Source: an uncultured Eubacteriales bacterium
GTDB lineage: Bacteria > Bacillota > Clostridia > Oscillospirales > CAG-272
DNA length: 25,759 bases
Assembly (NCBI GenBank): GCA_934401725.1
Contig: CAKRSS010000029.1
Location: forward strand, 1-25,759
Direction of reading: 5' to 3'
Each line of letters opens with the position of its first letter. The stretch's first letter is position 1. The position numbers were made by a program, and so were the translations under genes. This document shows, piece by piece, positions 15,172 through 22,547 of this stretch. A model generated the notes under the pieces. It searched no databases, was not told where the DNA came from, and saw only the letters and a program-made list of their open reading frames with translations.

Positions 15172-16962
15172 ATGAAATCATTCAGACAATTATCCCTGCT
15201 GCTGGCAGTCCTGGCGCTGCTCGCCGTGCTTAGCGGCTGTTCGACCCCCGGCAACTCCGGCGATATCACAACCCCTGACGCCGGAATTTCAGATACCACC
15301 CCCGCATCCGATACCACGTCCCAGGACGAGTCCGGCGACCTCGTGCTGGTCGAGAACGGTGAGGCCCTCTACTCCGTCATGCGCTACGAGGACTCGACCC
15401 AGACGGCCACCGACGCCGCGCTGGATATCCGTCGCGCCATCACCGACATAACCGGCATCACGCCCGGCATCGTCACCGACTACAAAAAGAAGGGTACCGA
15501 ATACGACCCCTCCATACGCGCCATCCTCGTCGGCACAACGCGCCTTGAGGAGACAGCGAAGGTGTCCTCCGGTATGGGCTACGGCGAGTACCGCATTCAG
15601 GTCTGCGGCAACAAGCTGGTCGTCGCCGCACCGCTCGACGGCTCCGTCACCGCTGCGGCAGCCGAGCTCTCCGCGGCGCTCGCGAAATTCTGGGACGGCT
15701 CCACTCTCAAAATCCCTGCCGACTACTCCGCGGGCCGCGTCGTCGACACGCAGGTCAACGCCATCCCCGTCTGCACCGACGCGCGCATCGGTGGCATTTA
15801 CGACGCCGGCAACGGCACAAAGCTGCTGACGCTCGAGGGTAGCTCGGAGGAGCAGTATAAGTCCTATTGCGCCGAGGTGGCAGCGCGCGGCTACGAGAAA
15901 TACGCCGAAAACGCCATCAACGGCGTGCTGTTCTCGACCTTCACCTCTCCGTCGCACTACATCAACATAGTCTACTGCAAGCCGGATAAGCAGATCCGCA
16001 TATCCGTCGACCGGGCGGACAAAACCGGCCTCGCGCCGCGCGCCGAGGACAACGTCTACACCAAAAAGGTCAGCTCGTCCGTGACTCAGATAGGCTGCGA
16101 AATTTCGCCGGACGGCGGGGACATCGCGGATCGCCAGATCGGCATGTGCTACATATTCCGGCTGGCCGACGGCAGCTTCATTCTCGAGGACGGCGGTTTC
16201 AATCACAAAGTCTACGCCGACCGCATATACAACACGCTCGTCGAGCTCAACGGCGGCCCGGACAACATTGTCATCGCGGCGTGGATATTCTCGCACACGC
16301 ACGGCGACCACATCGGTGCCTTCCGCGCCTTCTCGACCTACTACTCGAACAAGGTCACGGTCGAGAGGTTCATATACAACAACCCCACGCTCGAGCAGTA
16401 CGGCGAGTCCGGCTCGACGCACTACGGTAACTACGAAAAGCTGGTCGGTTGCATGAGCAAATTTCGCGGCGCGGAGCGCGTAATCGCGCATCCGGGGCAG
16501 GTTTTCCATCTCCGCAACGCGACGATAACCACGCTTTTCACCTACGAGATGCGCATACCGGCGACGATGGACGTGTTCAACTCGTCGTCGATAGTCATGC
16601 GGGTGGAGATAGAGGGGCAGAGCTTCACGCTGCTCGGCGACCTTTACCGTCCCGAGAACGACCTTCTCGCGCGCTACTACGGCAAGACGCTCAAATGTGA
16701 TTTTCTCCAGGTTGCGCACCACGGCGCGCCGGGCGGAACCTACAACACAAACAAGCTGCTTGACCCTGTAATCGTAATGTGGCCGCTGGGCGAGTACGAC
16801 TATTTCGGCGTCGGAAAATACAACCGCAGCAAGGAGGATTACAACAAATACTTCTTCGACTCGACGACGGTGCGGCAAATCATCGTCGCGGGGCGTAAGA
16901 TCGTGACGCTCCCGCTGCCGTACGAGTTTCCTGACAAGCTGGTGCTGCCGACACAGAATTGA
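15172..16962 (+). CDS. Metallo-beta-lactamase-fold lipoprotein
   Basis: A 596-residue secreted lipoprotein. The signal peptide (about 1-22) ends in the lipobox LSGC with Cys23; a Ser/Thr/Asp-rich linker follows to about 60. Residues about 60-185 (AILVGTTRLEETA, GEYRIQVCGNKLVVAAPLDG) look like the small alpha/beta domain placed before catalytic domains in some glycoside hydrolases; this is tentative. From about 325 a metallo-beta-lactamase fold carries HTHGDH (His375, His377, Asp379, His380) and VAHHGAPGG (His516-His517), as in ComEC- or RNase J-type hydrolases rather than beta-lactamases. It probably acts as a metal-dependent hydrolase on the outer face of the membrane; substrate unknown. The start at 15172 is chosen over 15115 because the latter overlaps the promoter. 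Confidence 0.88.
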   Translation: MKSFRQLSLLLAVLALLAVLSGCSTPGNSGDITTPDAGISDTTPASDTTSQDESGDLVLVENGEALYSVMRYEDSTQTATDAALDIRRAITDITGITPGIVTDYKKKGTEYDPSIRAILVGTTRLEETAKVSSGMGYGEYRIQVCGNKLVVAAPLDGSVTAAAAELSAALAKFWDGSTLKIPADYSAGRVVDTQVNAIPVCTDARIGGIYDAGNGTKLLTLEGSSEEQYKSYCAEVAARGYEKYAENAINGVLFSTFTSPSHYINIVYCKPDKQIRISVDRADKTGLAPRAEDNVYTKKVSSSVTQIGCEISPDGGDIADRQIGMCYIFRLADGSFILEDGGFNHKVYADRIYNTLVELNGGPDNIVIAAWIFSHTHGDHIGAFRAFSTYYSNKVTVERFIYNNPTLEQYGESGSTHYGNYEKLVGCMSKFRGAERVIAHPGQVFHLRNATITTLFTYEMRIPATMDVFNSSSIVMRVEIEGQSFTLLGDLYRPENDLLARYYGKTLKCDFLQVAHHGAPGGTYNTNKLLDPVIVMWPLGEYDYFGVGKYNRSKEDYNKYFFDSTTVRQIIVAGRKIVTLPLPYEFPDKLVLPTQN

Positions 16963-16971
16963 ATAATAATT

Positions 16972-17961
16972 GTTTTTGCGGTTTCCGCCGGGATGCTCGG
17001 CGGAGGCCGCTTTTTTCATAATAAGTTCTTTGGCCTTGGCAGGCGCGCGCCGGAACGTCGGCAAAAACGTTTTTTGAAAAAGGAGTTCTTTGGCCTTGGC
17101 GGGCGCACGCCGTGGAGGCCACCGACGGTGGAGAAGTGTTCTTTTCTGCCGCGAGCAGAAAAGAACCAAAAGAATCGCCCCAGAGGGGGCTAACCTACGG
17201 TTCGCCCCCTCTGGACTCCCCCACTCCCGTGGGGATGGCTTAAGGGAGCGGAATCACCCTCATTGGCGCTCGCATCCGGCGCGGCTCGGTCAGAATCGCT
17301 CTACCGCGCCTTCGCTGAAGTACGGCTTTGTCCCCGGTTTTACGTTTTCCGGGGGTTCAGCTTAAATCGGTTTTCTGCTGGCAAAGTACTCGCGCTGCGC
17401 GCAGGATTACGGTGGCAGCTTTCACAAACGGTTTCTGCCCTAATTAGCCTTCATGAGCGGCGGAGCCGCAATATGATGGCGCGGGTAGCGCGGCGTGAGC
17501 TTGCGGTTCTATCAAACTTCATCCCATCGGTGAAGCGATTTTTGAAAACTTCATTCCAACAGCCATTTGTACCGCAGACGCCCCCACCGGGACGCACGGA
17601 GGACCACCGGGGCGGGGCGTCAATGGTTAGCCTGCCCAGCCCCATCATACCGGTGCATTTTCTGGCGAGTATGAGCGCGGACGCAGTGAGCTTCCCAAAA
17701 GGCGTCTTTCCGCCGGATGCAGACTTCGGCAAGGGTGAGCACGTACCCCTCACGCATCCCCACGGGAGTGGGGGAGTCCAGAGGGGGCGAACCGTAGGTT
17801 CGGCCCCTTTGGGGCGACTCTTTTGGTACTTTTCTGCTCGCGGCAGAAAAGTACAGTTAAATCACGTCCCGCCGACGTTATGGCGAGCCTTTCCAAGGCC
17901 AAAGAACTTATTTATAAAAAAGCAGTCCCCGCAGGCTTCCCTGCGAGAACCACAAAAAACA
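16972..17961. mobile_element. Family 1 repeat element, complete copy B (about 1 kb, no transposase)
   Basis: Both ends carry the same sequence set in opposite orientation. Left (16972 to about 17245): TTTTTGCGG terminator hairpin, AAGTTCTTTGGCCTTGGC, the stem GTTCTTTTCTGC..GCAGAAAAGAAC (17138-17166), the AGAGGGGGC/GCCCCCTCT hairpin and CCCCACTCCCGTGGGG. Right (about 17748-17961): the reverse complements in reverse order, with the stem GTACTTTTCTGC..GCAGAAAAGTAC (17826-17854), CCAAGGCCAAAGAACTTA and the hairpin 17922-17953. These terminal inverted repeats are over 200 bp and imperfect. The interior (about 500 bp) contains CCTCATTGGCGCTCGCATCC near the left and a 350-bp section shared inverted with copy A. 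One frame (PKGVFPPDADFGKGEHVP) is partly kept between copies, but composition does not suggest a real protein. Confidence 0.78.
16978..17016 (+). terminator. Terminator after the lipoprotein gene, also the left end of repeat copy B
   Basis: GCGGTTTCCGCCG (16978-16990), 7-nt loop, CGGCGGAGGCCGC (16998-17010), then TTTTTT. Compared with the hairpin at 14662, the lower stem changed from CGCAGG/CCTGCG to CCGCCG/CGGCGG with pairing kept. Confidence 0.88.
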
Positions 17962-18016
17962 TTTTAATCAGCATACGTGCATATGCAATTAGCCCACATC
18001 TCCTCTCAAATATCTC

Positions 18017-18045
18017 TTGACATTTGCAAAACTATGTGTTAAAAT
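18017..18045 (+). promoter_or_regulatory. rnpB promoter
   Basis: TTGACA (18017-18022), 17-bp spacer ending TGTGT, TAAAAT (18040-18045). Predicted transcription start about 18052 coincides with the first paired base of RNase P RNA. Confidence 0.88.
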
Positions 18046-18051
18046 GTAATT

Positions 18052-18408
18052 ACAACTCTGTCGGACGGCCGCGTGGTATGGCGCCGAAAGGTATTACCGC
18101 GAGGAAAGTCCGGGCTTCAAAGGGCAGGATAGCTGATAACGTCAGCCGCAGGTGACTGCCGGGAAAGTGCAACAGAAATAAACCGCCCGCATCCGCGGGT
18201 AAGGATGGAAAGGCGAGGTAAGAGCTCACCCACTCCTATGGTAACATAGGTTTGCTGTAAACCCTATCCGAAGCAACACCGTATGGGGGTCGTTTGCCCG
18301 ACATATACCCCCGGGTGGCATGGGAGGAGACTCCCGGAGCGTGACGGCGACGTCACGCAAAGATAGATGGCCGTTCAAGACAGAACCCGGCTTACAGACA
18401 GAGTTGTT
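18052..18408 (+). ncRNA. rnpB: RNase P RNA, bacterial type
   Basis: The catalytic RNA that removes 5' leaders from pre-tRNAs. The conserved core is visible in order: GAGGAAAGTCCGGGCTTC (about 18100-18117), GGGAAAGTGCAACAGAAA, AAACCGCC, GGTAAGGATGGAAAGGCGAGG, GGTAACATAGG, GGTAAACCC and, near the 3' end, AGATAGATGGC with ACAGAACCCGGCTTA. The ends pair as helix P1: ACAACTCTGTC (18052-18062) with GACAGAGTTGT (18397-18407). Length about 357 nt is normal. It has its own promoter and lies directly after repeat copy B. Confidence 0.97.
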
Positions 18409-18420
18409 CTTTTTGATTAT

Positions 18421-18444
18421 AAGCCCCACACGGGGCGGTTTTTC
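18421..18444 (+). terminator. rnpB terminator
   Basis: GCCCC-ACA-CGGGGC (18423-18436) followed by GGTTTTT, 13 nt after the P1 helix. It ends just before the GGAGG of the next gene, which therefore may depend on readthrough or on a promoter I cannot see. Confidence 0.75.
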
Positions 18445-18453
18445 GGAGGCGTA

Positions 18454-19884
18454 ATGTACGACGTATTGGTCATCGGTGCCGGCGTGAGTGGCGCGCTGTG
18501 TGCCCGCGAGTTGAGCAAGTACAGGTTATCCGTTTGTTTTGTGGACCGCAGCTGCGACGCGGCAGGCGGGGCGAGCCGGGCAAATTCCGGCATCGTCCAT
18601 GCGGGCTTCGACGCTATGCCCGGCACCCTCAAGGCAAAACTGAACGTGCGTGGCTGTCTTATGATGCCGGCGCTCACGGAGGAGCTGGGCGTGGAATACA
18701 AAAATATTCCCTCTCTGGTGGTCTGCCTCGACGAAGAGGAGCGCCATGTGCTGGACGAGCTGTATGCCCGAGGTGTATCCAACGGCGTCGGCAACATGCG
18801 TATTATAGAAAAAGATGAGCTGCGGGAGCTTGAACCGAGAGTGTCGGACAAGGCTGTCGCGGCTCTTTATGCCGGGGACGCGGGCATAGTCTGCCCCTAT
18901 GGCCTTGCCATCGCCGCCGCCGAGAACGCGGTCGCAAACGGCGCCGACCACCGTTTCTCGTTCGAGGTTAAGTCGGTGACGCCCATCGAGGGCGGGTACG
19001 CCGTCTCGAACGGCGAGGAGATACTCGAGGCGCGCTACATCATCAACGCCGCAGGTCTTCACGCCGACGAAATCGCCGACATGACCGGCGACCGCGATTT
19101 CGAGCTCTATGCCCGCCGCGGCGAGTACATGCTGTTCGACAGAAAGGTGTCCGACTGCGTCCGCAACGTGCTGTTCACGCTGCCCTCGAAGCTCGGCAAG
19201 GGCATTCTCGTCGCGCCGACCGTCGATGGCAACCTGCTCATCGGTCCCAACGCCCACGACGTCGAGAAGGACAACACCGAGGTCACCTCGTCGGGACTTG
19301 ACGAGGTACACGCCGGCGCGCTCCGTCTCGTCCCCACGCTGCCGGGACTGCGCAGCGTCATCACCTCGTTTGCGGGTCAGCGCCCCACCCCATCGACGGG
19401 CGACTTCATTATACGCATGTCGGGAACGCACCCGCACGTCCTGCATCTCGCGGGCATCGAGTCGCCGGGACTTGCCAGCTCGCCTGCCGTCGCCGAGTAC
19501 GCCGTCGGGCTGCTGCGCGAGGACGGCCTTGAGCTCGTGCCGCGCGACGACTTCAATCCCCGCCGTCCCCGGCCCGTCAGCTTCCGCACGCTCGACGACG
19601 AGGCGCGCGAGGCTCTCATCGCCAAAAATCCCGCCTACGGCCGCATAATCTGCCGCTGCGAGAGCGTGACCGAGGGCGAAATTCTCGACGCTATTCACAG
19701 CCCTCTCGGCGCGACGACAATCGACGGCGTCAAGCGTCGCACCCGCGCCGGAATGGGACGCTGCCAGAGCGGCTTCTGCATGCCCAAAGTCGCGGAGCTG
19801 CTCGCGCGCGAGCTCGGCGTGCCGCTCGACGAGGTAAAAAAGCACGACGGCGACTCTGAACTTTTGGTGGGGAGGACGAAATGA
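18454..19884 (+). CDS. GlpA-like FAD-dependent dehydrogenase with BFD-like Fe-S domain
   Basis: A 476-residue cytoplasmic flavoprotein. The N-terminal FAD fold has VLVIGAGVSGALCARELSK (5-23) and GGASRANSGIVHAGF as in GlpA/GlpD and LhgO-type enzymes. The C-terminal part is a BFD-like [2Fe-2S] domain with Cys400-x-Cys402 and Cys437-x4-Cys442 (ICRCESV and GRCQSGFC). Such proteins oxidise glycerol 3-phosphate to dihydroxyacetone phosphate, or a related 2-hydroxy acid. The ATG at 18454 has GGAGG 4 nt upstream; the frame further back lies in rnpB. The stop overlaps the next gene (ATGA), and the trio matches the common Firmicute GlpA-like / FAD reductase / DUF1667 operon. No glycerol kinase or facilitator is in view, so the substrate is an inference. 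Confidence 0.88.
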   Translation: MYDVLVIGAGVSGALCARELSKYRLSVCFVDRSCDAAGGASRANSGIVHAGFDAMPGTLKAKLNVRGCLMMPALTEELGVEYKNIPSLVVCLDEEERHVLDELYARGVSNGVGNMRIIEKDELRELEPRVSDKAVAALYAGDAGIVCPYGLAIAAAENAVANGADHRFSFEVKSVTPIEGGYAVSNGEEILEARYIINAAGLHADEIADMTGDRDFELYARRGEYMLFDRKVSDCVRNVLFTLPSKLGKGILVAPTVDGNLLIGPNAHDVEKDNTEVTSSGLDEVHAGALRLVPTLPGLRSVITSFAGQRPTPSTGDFIIRMSGTHPHVLHLAGIESPGLASSPAVAEYAVGLLREDGLELVPRDDFNPRRPRPVSFRTLDDEAREALIAKNPAYGRIICRCESVTEGEILDAIHSPLGATTIDGVKRRTRAGMGRCQSGFCMPKVAELLARELGVPLDEVKKHDGDSELLVGRTK

Positions 19885-21167
19885 ACAAGACTGTAAAGGT
19901 AGCTATAATCGGCGGCGGCCCCGCCGGACTTGCGGCGGCCATGGGCGCGCTCGAGGCGGGACTTGGCCCCCGCGACATACTTATCATCGAGCGTGACAGC
20001 ATGCTCGGCGGCATACTCAATCAGTGCATACACGCAGGCTTCGGTCTGCACCGCTTCGGCGAGGAGCTGACCGGCCCCGAATACGCCGACAAATACATAC
20101 GCCAGGTAAAATCGGCGGGCATTCCCTACGTCACCGACGCCATGGTGCTCTCGCTGACCGAGGACAAGTGCGTGACCTACACCTCGGCGACCGAGGGGAT
20201 TGTCAGGGTCTGGGCGGGCGCTGTCGTGCTCGCCATGGGCTGCCGCGAGAGAACGCGCGGCGCGCTCAACATTCCCGGTACTCGTCCGGCGGGCGTCTAC
20301 TCGGCCGGAACGGCGCAGCGGTTCGTCAACATTGACGGTTATCTGCCCGGCCGCCGCGTGCTGATACTCGGCTCGGGCGACATCGGGCTCATCATGGCGC
20401 GCCGCATGACGCTCGAGGGCGCGAAGGTACTGGCCGTCTGCGAGCTGATGCCCTACTCGAGCGGGCTTGCGCGCAACATTGCGCAGTGTCTCGACGATTT
20501 CGGCATTCCGCTCTACCTCTCGCACACCGTTGTCAAGATACACGGGCGCGACCGCGTGGAGGGCGTGACGGTGGCAAAGGTCGGGCCGGATCTGAAGCCA
20601 ATCCCCGGCACCGAGATGCACTTCGAGTGCGACACGCTGCTACTTTCCTGCGGTCTCATACCCGAGAACGAGATAACCGTCGACGCCGGCATTGCGATGG
20701 ATCGCGTGACGAACGGCGCGGTGGTCGACGACCACCGTCAGACCTCGATTCCGGGCGTATTTGCCTGCGGAAACGTGCTGCACGTGCACGATCTTGTCGA
20801 CTTTGTGTCGGAGGAGAGCGCGCTTGCGGGCGCTTGCGCGGCGAAGTACGTCAAGGGCGGCAGCCGCGCCGGGCACACCTACGCCGAGACCTGCACAGGC
20901 GAGGGCGTGAGGTACGTTGTGCCGCAGCGCTACGACGTCAACAGGCTCGCCGAGGCGACGCGGTTCTATCTCCGCGTCACGCGCAATTACCGGAATGTTT
21001 ACCTTGTCGTCAAGGCCGACGGGCGCGAGATTATGCGCAAAAAGCTGCTCCGCGCCGCGCCGGGAGAGATGGAATATGTTTCGCTCAAGGGCGACGCACT
21101 GGCAGCCGCGCGCGGCTGTCGCGAGCTGAAGTTCGCCATTGACGCGGGTGAGGAGGCTGCAAAATGA
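19881..21167 (+). CDS. FAD/NAD(P)-dependent oxidoreductase, partner of the GlpA-like protein
   Basis: A 428-residue two-dinucleotide-fold protein. FAD-binding IIGGGPAGLAAAMGALEAG is at 9-27; SMLGGILNQCIHAGFG is a motif of this subfamily; VVLAMGCRERTRGALNIPGTRPAGV closes the FAD part. NAD(P)-binding VLILGSGDIGLIMARR is at 160-175. PGVFACGNVLHVHDLVDFVSEE near the C-terminus is the second FAD contact. It probably moves electrons between the GlpA-like flavoprotein and an NAD(P) or quinone pool, perhaps via the DUF1667 protein. Overlaps of 4 bp at both ends show tight translational coupling. Confidence 0.9.
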   Translation: MNKTVKVAIIGGGPAGLAAAMGALEAGLGPRDILIIERDSMLGGILNQCIHAGFGLHRFGEELTGPEYADKYIRQVKSAGIPYVTDAMVLSLTEDKCVTYTSATEGIVRVWAGAVVLAMGCRERTRGALNIPGTRPAGVYSAGTAQRFVNIDGYLPGRRVLILGSGDIGLIMARRMTLEGAKVLAVCELMPYSSGLARNIAQCLDDFGIPLYLSHTVVKIHGRDRVEGVTVAKVGPDLKPIPGTEMHFECDTLLLSCGLIPENEITVDAGIAMDRVTNGAVVDDHRQTSIPGVFACGNVLHVHDLVDFVSEESALAGACAAKYVKGGSRAGHTYAETCTGEGVRYVVPQRYDVNRLAEATRFYLRVTRNYRNVYLVVKADGREIMRKKLLRAAPGEMEYVSLKGDALAAARGCRELKFAIDAGEEAAK

Positions 21168-21535
21168 ACAGACAGATGACATGTATTGTGTGTCCGATGG
21201 GCTGCACGCTGACGGTCACGTACGGAATAAACACGCTCGGAACGCCCTGCGACGTTGTCGTCACGGGCAACGCCTGCAAGCGCGGCGCGAATTACGCGAC
21301 CGAGGAGCTGGTCTCCCCCCGCCGCACGCTGACGACCACCGTCCGCACCGACGACGACAGCCGCGAGCTTTTGTCGGTCAAGACGTCGGCCCCGATTCCG
21401 AAGGACAAGCTGTTCGCCGCCATGGAACGCGCGAACGCCGTCGTCGCACACCTCCCCGTGCACGCCGGCGACGTCCTCGTCCGCGACTTCATCACCCCCG
21501 GCATCAACCTCATCGCGTGCCGGGATATGGAATAA
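21164..21535 (+). CDS. DUF1667 cysteine-rich small protein
   Basis: A 123-residue protein opening with MTCIVCPMGCTLTV (Cys7, Cys10, Cys14) and a further GNACKRGANYA (Cys38), the cysteine set of DUF1667, which likely holds an Fe-S cluster or zinc. Family members nearly always follow the two oxidoreductases of this operon, and an electron-transfer or assembly role is assumed but unproven. Its ATG overlaps the preceding stop by 4 bp. It is the last gene of the operon. Confidence 0.92.
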   Translation: MNRQMTCIVCPMGCTLTVTYGINTLGTPCDVVVTGNACKRGANYATEELVSPRRTLTTTVRTDDDSRELLSVKTSAPIPKDKLFAAMERANAVVAHLPVHAGDVLVRDFITPGINLIACRDME

Positions 21536-21606
21536 AGGACGCGACTCCGGGGCCAGCCCCGGACCACGCCAAGGGGGGCGAATCTGGGGCGCTGCCCCAG
21601 GCCCCG

Positions 21607-21640
21607 CCAAGGGAGCTTTTTGAAAAAAGCCCCCTTGGAT
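21607..21640 (+). terminator. Probable terminator of the GlpA-like operon
   Basis: CCAAGGGAGC-TTTTTGAAAAAA-GCCCCCTTGG (21607-21638) forms a long stem with an inner T/A part, 70 bp after the DUF1667 stop. It is also one of the family 2 repeat hairpins (compare 3210-3240 and 3330-3360), so termination is an inference. Confidence 0.55.
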
Positions 21641-22048
21641 CCCGCAAAAACTTTCGGAAAAGGGATGGCGGACGGGATGAAGCAAGCGGGAACCGCTTGT
21701 TCTCGGGGCCAGCCCCGAACCCCGCTCGGGCGGCTTTTGAAAAAGCCCCCGAGACCCAGCAAAACTTTCGAAAAGGGACGGGTCAGAGTCTGTGAGACAC
21801 CGGAGCGGGTGGTTTTGGACGTTTAAGTGCGTGCGGTGCGTCATCACGTTATGGATGAGCACCGCCCTGCTTCGCGTCCGGTGCGCTGCCGCGGAAGAGA
21901 TGCCCGCCACGGAGGCCAGAAAGAGAATTTTGCAGCCTCGCGTCCGGTGCCTATTCGGAACAACGGGAGAGCGTTTGTGAAGCGCGTCCGATTTCCGAAA
22001 AAGATACCCCGCCTTTGGTGGCCAACGCATAGTGAATCACGCCTTCCA

Positions 22049-22079
22049 CCGTAGGGGCGACCGATGGTCGCCCCTACGG
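22049..22079. other. Perfect 14-bp hairpin with GAT loop
   Basis: CCGTAGGGGCGACC, loop GAT, GGTCGCCCCTACGG. It lies between the two inverted arms of the family 2 tract. The GTAGGGGCGAC type of dispersed palindrome is familiar from many bacterial genomes. No T-run follows, so it is not a standard terminator. Confidence 0.85.
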
Positions 22080-22322
22080 CCGCCGCGGGCGGACTAACTT
22101 TCCGCGACAGCGCACCGGACACACTGCACAAACATCCTTTCCCCATTCCGAATGGGCACCGGACGCGAAGCAGGGCGGTGCTGGTCTACAACGTGATTCC
22201 GCCTCGCCCGCACTTAAACGCCCAAAACCACCCGTCCCGGCGTCCCACAGACCTTAACCCGTCCTTTTTTCAAAGTTTTCGCCCGCCTTTTGGGAGGCGG
22301 CACGGATCCAACGCCGTGTGGC

Positions 22323-22474
22323 GTTGGCCGCCGCCCGCAGGCGGCGGAACACTCCCTCGCGTTGGCCGCCGCCCGCAGGCGGCGGAACACACCCTCGCGT
22401 TGGCCGCCACCCGCAGAGCGCGAAACACTCCCTCGCGTTGGCCGCCACCCGCAGAGCGCGAAACACTCCCTCGC
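22323..22474 (+). repeat. Four tandem 38-bp repeats
   Basis: Units start at 22323, 22361, 22399 and 22437, each beginning GTTGGCCGCC and ending ACTCCCTCGC or a one-base variant. The first two contain the palindrome CCGCCGCCCGCAGGCGGCGG; the last two share CACCCGCAGAGCGCGAAAC instead. They end 10 bp before the -35 of the sulfatase promoter. Confidence 0.93.
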
Positions 22475-22483
22475 GCCGGACTC

Positions 22484-22512
22484 TTGACATTCCGTCTGAA
22501 AACATATATAAT
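22484..22512 (+). promoter_or_regulatory. Promoter of the sulfatase operon
   Basis: TTGACA (22484-22489), 17-bp spacer, TATAAT (22507-22512), with only 35 bp to the ATG. The ribosome binding site is weak (AAGCGAG), so expression may be limited at translation. Confidence 0.87.
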
Positions 22513-22547
22513 TTAAGATAAAAAGGTTTTGTAAAGCGAGACAAAAA

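Larger units (their letters stand above)
21540..22480 (-). repeat. Family 2 intergenic repeat tract, inverted relative to 2873-3386
   Basis: A gene-free gap of about 950 bp. From 21560 to 21780 are two degenerate units with CGCAAAAACTTTCGGAAAAGGG and GGGGCCAGCCCCGA. From 21778 to 22020 are GTTTAAGTGCGTGCGG, GCACCGCCCTGCTTCGCGTC and GAAGCGCGTCCGATTTCCGA. A perfect hairpin sits at 22049-22079. From 22105 to 22290 the core occurs again in the other orientation (GGGCACCGGACGCGAAGCAG, CCCGCACTTAAACGCC). The 38-bp tandem units complete it. The tract is therefore a large palindrome-like composite whose arms are the same core. Small open frames here have no recognisable homology and are disregarded. 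Confidence 0.8.

Noticed and set aside
15289..17169. A 626-residue minus-strand frame
   Set aside because: Exact antisense of the lipoprotein gene, rich in Arg/Val/Asp, a common shadow in GC-rich DNA; the plus strand has clear signal peptide, lipobox and metal motifs.
10950..17961. Group II intron or retron
   Set aside because: No reverse transcriptase frame, no domain V-like AGC...GTT hairpin that I can recognise, and the ends are long inverted repeats.
17263..17967. A 234-residue plus-strand frame inside repeat copy B
   Set aside because: Part of the frame (PDADFGKGEHVP) is shared with copy A, but the sequence crosses structural hairpins and has no ribosome site or domain; likely spurious, though kept in mind as a possible relic.
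18226..18429. A 67-residue minus-strand frame
   Set aside because: Lies antisense within RNase P RNA.
22323..22474. Possible CRISPR array
   Set aside because: The 38-bp units are contiguous with no unique spacers and no cas genes nearby.
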